59,174 bases of DNA from the NCBI GenBank assembly GCA_958434805.1, contig CAUBDX010000019.1, positions 1 through 59,174 of the forward strand. The letters are read 5' to 3'. Below the pieces are notes generated by a model. That model did not search any database. It saw nothing but the letters and a program-made list of their open reading frames with translations, and had not been told where the DNA came from. Source of the stretch: an uncultured Phocaeicola sp. (lineage in GTDB: Bacteria > Bacteroidota > Bacteroidia > Bacteroidales > Bacteroidaceae). This document shows, one piece after another, positions 54,228 through 59,174 of the stretch. The translations under genes were made by a program, and so were the position numbers. Within the stretch, counting starts at the first letter, position 1; each line of letters starts with the position of its first letter.

Positions 54228-55103
54228 ATGTTTATAACAGAAAAAGAGATTCGGGTGATAGGGGTTAGCAGAGGCAATGAATACTCACCGAATCATGTAG
54301 GAAATGATGCTGCAATATTCCGCATTGTAGCCGAAAACTTAGAGAAGAGAGGATGCAAGGTTTCTCTTTATCCGGAAAAAGAGTTTGTAGAAAAAAGCGT
54401 GGAAGGAGATGTGGTTTTTGATATGGCTCGTGACCGGGCTACTATAAACCGCTTAAAAGAATTAGAAGATAGAGGTGCATTGGTTGTAAATTCGGCTTAT
54501 GGAATTGACAATTGTGTGCGCAAGGCGATGACAGAACTTCTGATAGCCAATCATGTGCCCCATCCGCGAAGCTTTATTGTTCCTACCGACGGAGCATTTA
54601 CGGTGGATGTCTTTCCCTGCTGGATAAAGAGAGGAAATTCTCATGCGATGGTGAAAGAAGATGTGGTATATGTGGAATGCAAGGAAGAGGCTGAATGCGT
54701 ATTGGCTGATTTCAGAAAACGAGGAATACCCGAAGCTGTAGTAAACGAGCACTTGGTAGGCGACCTAGTGAAGTTTTACGGTGTGCAGGGAACGGATTTC
54801 TTTTATACCTTTTATCCTACCGAACAGTCGCACAGCAAATTTGGTCTTGAAGCTATCAACGGAGAAACAAGAGGATTCCCTTTTGATGTGGAAAGGCTCC
54901 AGGCATACAGCAATCAGGCTGCCGAAGCCCTGAATGTTCCCATCTATGGAGGCGATTGTGTGGTTTCTGCAACAGGAGAAATCAAAATTATCGATTTCAA
55001 TGATTGGCCAAGTTTTGCACGTTGCCGGGAAGAAGCAGGTCCCAAAATCGCTGAATGTATTTATAATCGTATTATCAATAAACTGAAACAACACAATGAC
55101 TGA
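54228..55103 (+). CDS. ATP-grasp-like ligase, substrate unknown
   Basis: 291 residues, soluble. PCWIKRGNSHAMV supplies the ATP Lys, VVNEHLVGDLVKFYGV the hinge and adenine strand, and IKIIDFNDWPSF (D256, N258) the Mg ligands. The N-terminal ~95 residues form a preATP-grasp-like domain. Members make amide or peptide bonds through acyl-phosphates. It overlaps the CDP-alcohol transferase gene by 8 bases, so it is probably part of the same pathway. Confidence 0.72.
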   Translation: MFITEKEIRVIGVSRGNEYSPNHVGNDAAIFRIVAENLEKRGCKVSLYPEKEFVEKSVEGDVVFDMARDRATINRLKELEDRGALVVNSAYGIDNCVRKAMTELLIANHVPHPRSFIVPTDGAFTVDVFPCWIKRGNSHAMVKEDVVYVECKEEAECVLADFRKRGIPEAVVNEHLVGDLVKFYGVQGTDFFYTFYPTEQSHSKFGLEAINGETRGFPFDVERLQAYSNQAAEALNVPIYGGDCVVSATGEIKIIDFNDWPSFARCREEAGPKIAECIYNRIINKLKQHND

Positions 55104-56043
55104 GAAAAAGACGGGTATGGAAGCTTCTTTTAAGTCGATGGACACAGAAGAGTTTCTGGATATCTATTTCAATCGCCCGATAGGTTATGCTTGGGCTTTG
55201 TTTTTTAATAAATTTGGAGTACACCCCAATGTGGTGACTATTCTTTCTATCATCTTAGGGGTAGCAGCAGGAGTCATGTTTTATTTCCCGGATATGAAGC
55301 ATACCCTTATCGGTATCTTTTTGCTGATGTGGGCCAATCATTACGACAGCTGTGACGGCCAGTTGGCACGTCTTACCGGAAAGAAAACACGTTGGGGACG
55401 TATGCTCGACGGATTTGCCGGCGATTTATGGTTTTTTACCATCTATGCGGCCATCTGCTTGCGGTTGATGAATCAGCCTCTGCCTTTCGGTATCGGTGCA
55501 GAAAGCGGCATGACCTGGAGTATCTATATTTGGATATTGGCTGTCTTTTCCGGAACCATTTGTCATAGCAAACAGTGTACATTAGCCGATTATTACCGTA
55601 ATATCCATTTGTTTTTCCTGAAAGGAAAGGCAGGAAGTGAGCTGGATAATTTCAAGCAGCAGCGTGAAATATTTTATAGTCTGCCCTGGAAAGGCAATTT
55701 CTGGTGGAAGGCTTTCCTGTATTTCTATGGCAATTACACACGTCAGCAAGAAGGAATGACCCCTAATTTCCAACGCTTCTACGCTTTGGTGCAGCAGAAA
55801 TATGGCGACAACATTCCGCAGTCCTTGCGCGATGAGTTCCGTGTGTTGAGTCTTCCGCTGATGAAATATACAAATATCCTTACCTTTAATACACGTGCCA
55901 TAGCCTTGTATGTCAGTTTGCTGATAGGAGAACCCTGGTTGTATTTTGTATTTGAAATAGTGGTAATGACAGCCTTGTTTGTTTATATGCGTCATCGTCA
56001 TGAGCAGATTTGTGCCAGCCTTTACCAAAAATACGCTGCCTGA
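55096..56043 (+). CDS. CDP-alcohol phosphotransferase family enzyme with shifted last Asp
   Basis: 315 residues with about six helices. The CDP-OH-P signature runs from D84: D84-x2-D87-G88-x2-A91-R92-x8-G101-x3-D105, but the fourth Asp lies at D110 (four residues between, not three; position 109 is Gly). Enzymes of this class move a phospho-alcohol from a CDP compound to a second alcohol at the inner membrane, for example in phospholipid synthesis. The ~120-residue C-terminal part (~165-285) contains a large soluble insertion. It overlaps the next gene by 1 base (TGATG). Confidence 0.85.
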   Translation: MTEKKTGMEASFKSMDTEEFLDIYFNRPIGYAWALFFNKFGVHPNVVTILSIILGVAAGVMFYFPDMKHTLIGIFLLMWANHYDSCDGQLARLTGKKTRWGRMLDGFAGDLWFFTIYAAICLRLMNQPLPFGIGAESGMTWSIYIWILAVFSGTICHSKQCTLADYYRNIHLFFLKGKAGSELDNFKQQREIFYSLPWKGNFWWKAFLYFYGNYTRQQEGMTPNFQRFYALVQQKYGDNIPQSLRDEFRVLSLPLMKYTNILTFNTRAIALYVSLLIGEPWLYFVFEIVVMTALFVYMRHRHEQICASLYQKYAA

Positions 56044-57050
56044 TGAAAGAAAAGTTTAGAAACGTATTTTGGTTCTTTGGCATCTTTGCCATCGTGGTTA
56101 TGTTGTTTACTTTCGACATGGATTATGAGGAACTTTGGCAAAATCTGCGGAAGGCAGGAGTTTGGTTTCCGGCTGTGATTCTGTTATGGGTATTCATCTA
56201 TTACCTGAATGCCTGGTCTTGGTTTATCATTATCCGCGACGGGAAACATGCTAAAGTTCCGTTCTGGAAAGTTTATAAGCTGACCGTATCGGGCTTCGCT
56301 CTGAACTATGCCACTCCGGTGGGACTGATGGGAGGGGAGCCATACCGTATCATGGAACTCACACCTTATGTGGGAGCGAGCAAAGCTACTTCATCGGTTA
56401 TCCTTTATGTGATGATGCATATTTTTTCTCACTTCTGTTTCTGGCTGGCATCTGCCATTCTTTATGTATTGGTTGAGCCTATGAACTGGGGAATGGGTGT
56501 TGTGCTTTCCATTGTAGCCGCAGCCTGTTTGCTTGCCATCTATTTTTTTATGAAAGGATACAGAAACGGCATGGCGGTGCGTACCTTGCGTATCTTGGGG
56601 CATGTTCCGTTTGTGAAGAAATGGGCACAGCGTTTTGCGGTTGAGAAAAAAGAATCGCTGGAGCGGGTGGATGCGCAGATTGCCGAATTACATAAACAGC
56701 GTAAAACTACGTTTTATGCTTCTTTGGGGTTAGAGTTTACAGCGCGTGTGGTGGGCTGTCTGGAAGTCTATTTCATTCTGAACATCCTGACTACCGATGT
56801 CAGCTTCCTGGCCTGTATCTTGATTATGGCTTTTACTTCTCTGTTTGCCAACCTGTTCTTTTTCTCACCTATGCAGCTCGGAGCGCGTGAAGGAGGATTT
56901 GCACTGGCTACCGGAGGATTGGCCATTCCCAGTGCCTTTGGCATTTATACCGGACTGATAACCCGTGTACGTGAATTAATTTGGATTGTAATTGGAGTCT
57001 TGCTGATGAAAGTAGGCAACGGCACCGGAAATATAGAAAAACATGAATAA
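56043..57050 (+). CDS. Flippase-like membrane protein (LPG synthase TM domain family)
   Basis: 335 residues from the ATG at 56043; an earlier in-frame ATG at 56010 overlaps the previous gene. About eight helices. NYATPVGLMGGEPYRI and PMQLGAREGGFALATGGLA match the AglD/MprF-flippase-like family. It could translocate the lipid made by the enzyme before it. The HAD gene overlaps its end by 8 bases. Confidence 0.85.
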   Translation: MKEKFRNVFWFFGIFAIVVMLFTFDMDYEELWQNLRKAGVWFPAVILLWVFIYYLNAWSWFIIIRDGKHAKVPFWKVYKLTVSGFALNYATPVGLMGGEPYRIMELTPYVGASKATSSVILYVMMHIFSHFCFWLASAILYVLVEPMNWGMGVVLSIVAAACLLAIYFFMKGYRNGMAVRTLRILGHVPFVKKWAQRFAVEKKESLERVDAQIAELHKQRKTTFYASLGLEFTARVVGCLEVYFILNILTTDVSFLACILIMAFTSLFANLFFFSPMQLGAREGGFALATGGLAIPSAFGIYTGLITRVRELIWIVIGVLLMKVGNGTGNIEKHE

Positions 57051-57768
57051 ACTGACAGATATAAAAGGAGTAATCTTTGATTACGGAGGTACGATTGACA
57101 CCAACAGCCGGCATTGGGCAAGCGTGTTATGGGAAAAATATGTGGAATTTCAGGTCCCGGTAGATAATGAAAGTTTCAGAGAGGCCTATGTGCATGGCGA
57201 ACGTACGCTGGCGCGGGTTCCATTGGTAAAGCCGGAACATAACTTTCACGATGTATTGCGTATCAAGACTGATATTCAGATCAGCTACTTGGTTGAGCAA
57301 GGTAAACTGGATAAGAAACAGGCTGAGACAGAGGAGTATGCCGTTAAGGTTGCAGATGCTTGTTATCAGTATGTGCTGGAGGTATTGCAGCGTACTCGTC
57401 CGGTGGTGAAGGAGCTGGCTCAGCACTATAAACTGGTTCTGGTATCGAACTTCTACGGAAATATCCAGACCATTCTGAAAGATTTCGGCTTGTTTGATTT
57501 CTTTTCCGATATTGTAGAGTCGTCGGTAGTAGGAGTGCGTAAGCCCGATCCCGCAATTTATCGCTTGGGAGTGGAAGCCATGGGACTTCCGGCTTCGAAT
57601 GTACTGGTGGTAGGCGATTCGTTTTCGAAAGATGTGGTGCCGGCAAAAACCGTAGGCTGTCAAGTGGCATGGCTGAAAGGCGAAGGATGGGGAAATGAAA
57701 CCATTGATGAGGCTTTGCCTGATTTGATACTGACTGATTTGCCCGACTTACTGTCTTCACTATTGTAA
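57043..57768 (+). CDS. HAD superfamily hydrolase, motif I DYGGT
   Basis: 241 residues. Motif I is FDYGGTID: D13 is the nucleophile, but position +2 is Gly instead of the Asp that acts as acid/base in phosphatases. Motif II LVSN, motif III VRKPDP (Lys) and motif IV GDSFSKD are intact. The cap is of the helical C1 type. It may have weak or altered phosphatase activity or another role. Last of the overlapping genes. Confidence 0.85.
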   Translation: MNKLTDIKGVIFDYGGTIDTNSRHWASVLWEKYVEFQVPVDNESFREAYVHGERTLARVPLVKPEHNFHDVLRIKTDIQISYLVEQGKLDKKQAETEEYAVKVADACYQYVLEVLQRTRPVVKELAQHYKLVLVSNFYGNIQTILKDFGLFDFFSDIVESSVVGVRKPDPAIYRLGVEAMGLPASNVLVVGDSFSKDVVPAKTVGCQVAWLKGEGWGNETIDEALPDLILTDLPDLLSSLL

Positions 57769-57794
57769 AACCTTTAAATGTACAAACTGAAAAT

Positions 57795-59000
57795 ATGGAA
57801 AAACAACGAGTTGCTTTAGTAGAAAAGCAATATCTTATACCTTTCGTGCTGCTGACCTCCCTTTTCTTTCTATGGGGGTTTGCACATGCCATTTTAGATG
57901 TATTAAATAAACATTTCCAAGAACTGCTTGCCATAACGAAGGCACACTCTGCCTTGATTCAGGTAACCATGTATATGGGTTATTTTGTAATGGCGATTCC
58001 TGCCGGACTTTTCATTAACCGTTACGGCTACCGCCGGGGAGTGGTTTTCGGATTGCTTCTTTATGGAGTGGGTTCATTGCTTTTTATTCCAGGGCAGAAC
58101 CTGATGTCGTTTAATTTCTTCCTGTTCTCCTTGTTTGTCATTGGTTGTGGACTGGTCTTTCTTGAAACCGCTGCCAATCCGTATGTAACGGAATTAGGGG
58201 CGAAAGAAACGGCTGCCAGCCGTTTGAACTTTGCTCAGTCGTTTAACGGACTGGGATGTATCTTTGCTCCGATATTAGCCGGATTGGTTTTGTTCTCTGA
58301 TGAAGAACAAGGCGTTTCTGGTAACGTAGCATTGCCCTATGCCATCATGGGAGTAATCGTGTTGCTGGTAGGTATCGTGTTTACTCGTGTACGTCTTCCG
58401 GAAATCAAACACGAAACTGAGGTAGACGAGAGCGGACACCGTGTAAGCTTATGGTCGCACCGCCTTTTTATCTTCGGACTGATTGCGCTGTTTGCCTACG
58501 AGGTAGGTGAAATCTCCATCAACAGCTTCTTCATTAATTATGTAACCGAACAAGAGTGGATGAATGCCCGTCAGGCATCGCTTGTCCTTTCGTTTGGCGG
58601 ACTGAGCCTGTTCATGGCAGGACGCTTTATCGGAAGCTGGATTATGCGTCGTGTACGTGCCGAGAAAATGCTATTCTGGTGTGCCACCGGAACCGTGGTG
58701 TCTACAGCCTTGGTGGTACTCGATTTAGGAATGATTTCTTTCATTTCCCTGCTTTGCTGCTATGCGTTCGAAGCAATCATGTTCCCCACTATCTTTGCCC
58801 TTTCGCTGAAAGGACTGGGCAGTCACACCAAGCGTGCCTCGTCCTTCCTGATGATGTCACCTGTAGGAGGGGCAGTAGGACCGTTGCTGATGGGCTATGT
58901 GGCCGACTGCTCAACCATGAGCATGGCGTTCATTGTTCCTTGCCTCGGTTATGTGGTGGTATGGTTGTATGCCCGCCGTATGCTGCAGGTAAAAGAATAA
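57795..59000 (+). CDS. Sugar MFS transporter, FucP/GluP type
   Basis: 401 residues, twelve helices. LFFLWGFAHAILDVLNKHFQ and NPYVTELGAKETAASRLN are the hallmarks of the fucose/glucose/galactose-H+ symporter family. It imports a hexose or hexose-like compound. It starts 26 bases after the HAD gene, so it may belong to the same unit. Confidence 0.9.
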   Translation: MEKQRVALVEKQYLIPFVLLTSLFFLWGFAHAILDVLNKHFQELLAITKAHSALIQVTMYMGYFVMAIPAGLFINRYGYRRGVVFGLLLYGVGSLLFIPGQNLMSFNFFLFSLFVIGCGLVFLETAANPYVTELGAKETAASRLNFAQSFNGLGCIFAPILAGLVLFSDEEQGVSGNVALPYAIMGVIVLLVGIVFTRVRLPEIKHETEVDESGHRVSLWSHRLFIFGLIALFAYEVGEISINSFFINYVTEQEWMNARQASLVLSFGGLSLFMAGRFIGSWIMRRVRAEKMLFWCATGTVVSTALVVLDLGMISFISLLCCYAFEAIMFPTIFALSLKGLGSHTKRASSFLMMSPVGGAVGPLLMGYVADCSTMSMAFIVPCLGYVVVWLYARRMLQVKE

Positions 59001-59057
59001 GCTGGGTACTCTATTTATTAAAGGGATATTTTACCTTGAAGTCTCAAAAAAACAGAA

Positions 59058-59174
59058 ATGAGTAATAAACGAATTCAGAAGTATAGAATTATAATGCGTG
59101 AACGTGGAATGCGAATTGAATATGTAAGCATTCTATTTTCCGCCTTGACACGCATGTTTCCTAAACCTACCTTT
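59058..59174 (+). CDS. Partial open frame running off the window
   Basis: Starts MSNKRIQKYRIIMRERGMRI and stays open to the end (39 codons). It could be the start of a gene beyond the window. The family cannot be read from this fragment, and the start is uncertain. Confidence 0.3.
   Translation, partial: MSNKRIQKYRIIMRERGMRIEYVSILFSALTRMFPKPTF

Noticed and set aside
55582..56028. 148-codon antisense frame inside the CDP-alcohol transferase gene
   Set aside because: It lies opposite a well-supported gene, has no start context and no recognisable family. The same holds for long antisense frames at 9208-9573, 26242-26706 and 57127-57663.
53420..57768. Identification of the cluster as the known Bacteroides inositol-lipid locus
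   Set aside because: No myo-inositol-phosphate synthase is present, and an ATP-grasp gene and flippase are; only the CDP-OH-P and nucleotidyltransferase classes overlap.

Overview
The window reads as a chromosomal segment of a gut Bacteroidales bacterium, most likely Bacteroides or Phocaeicola. Reasons: promoters of the Bacteroidetes type (-33 TTTG or TTG, -7 TAnnTTTG), lineage-typical families (DUF5723, DUF3843, DUF5686, DUF5606, DUF4837, DUF3276), a Na+-pumping methylmalonyl-CoA decarboxylase operon for propionate formation, and a GH110 alpha-1,3-galactosidase. I see no phage, insertion sequence, CRISPR array, tRNA or rRNA. Gene density is high and most of the content is core.

Layout. 1-4.6 kb: DUF5723 outer-membrane protein, YfcE-like phosphodiesterase, KefB-like antiporter. 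4.6-7.4 kb (minus): five-gene operon nitroreductase - small membrane protein - DUF2520 - kdsC - maf. 7.5-10.6 kb: GNAT/FemAB-like protein and secreted GH110. 10.8-11.3 kb: a short transcription unit with two candidate ~30-residue proteins. 11.4-16.0 kb: mce, mmdA, a lamin-tail/OadG fusion, biotin carrier and beta subunit, which together epimerise and decarboxylate methylmalonyl-CoA while exporting Na+. 16.2-18.6 kb: an orphan cyclomaltodextrinase C-terminal domain, GNAT, DMT exporter, Fur regulator. 18.8-24.9 kb: Hsp20, MFS, DUF3843, DUF5686. 24.9-27.9 kb: sigma-54 activator - lptE - TPR protein - secG. 28-32.5 kb: DUF418 protein, rubrerythrin with a PerR-like regulator, nadE. 32.5-38.6 kb (minus): SDR, a very large Dna2-like nuclease-helicase, a lipoprotein.

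38.7-44.7 kb: translation genes (S4 protein, pth, L25) and DUF3276 on the minus strand; nusB - yajC - ybbR - coaE - DUF5606 on the plus strand. 44.9-50.0 kb (minus): a GT2-DUF4922 fusion, a SpoIID-like protein without a signal peptide and an AmpG-like permease, a plausible cell-wall recycling operon. 50.1-53.3 kb: rlmN - DUF4837 - pdxA. 53.4-59.0 kb: nucleotidyltransferase - ATP-grasp - CDP-alcohol phosphotransferase - flippase-like protein - HAD - sugar MFS.

The last cluster is the best candidate for an undescribed system. It has the parts to activate a phospho-alcohol with a nucleotide, modify it by ATP-dependent ligation, move it onto a membrane acceptor and translocate the product. Other notable items are the Dna2-like protein with an unexplained C-terminal Rossmann-like domain, the lamin-tail/OadG fusion, the small-protein transcript, and two unlinked promoters that share a 49-bp sequence. 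Functions are read from sequence motifs and remembered family knowledge only; no database search was run.
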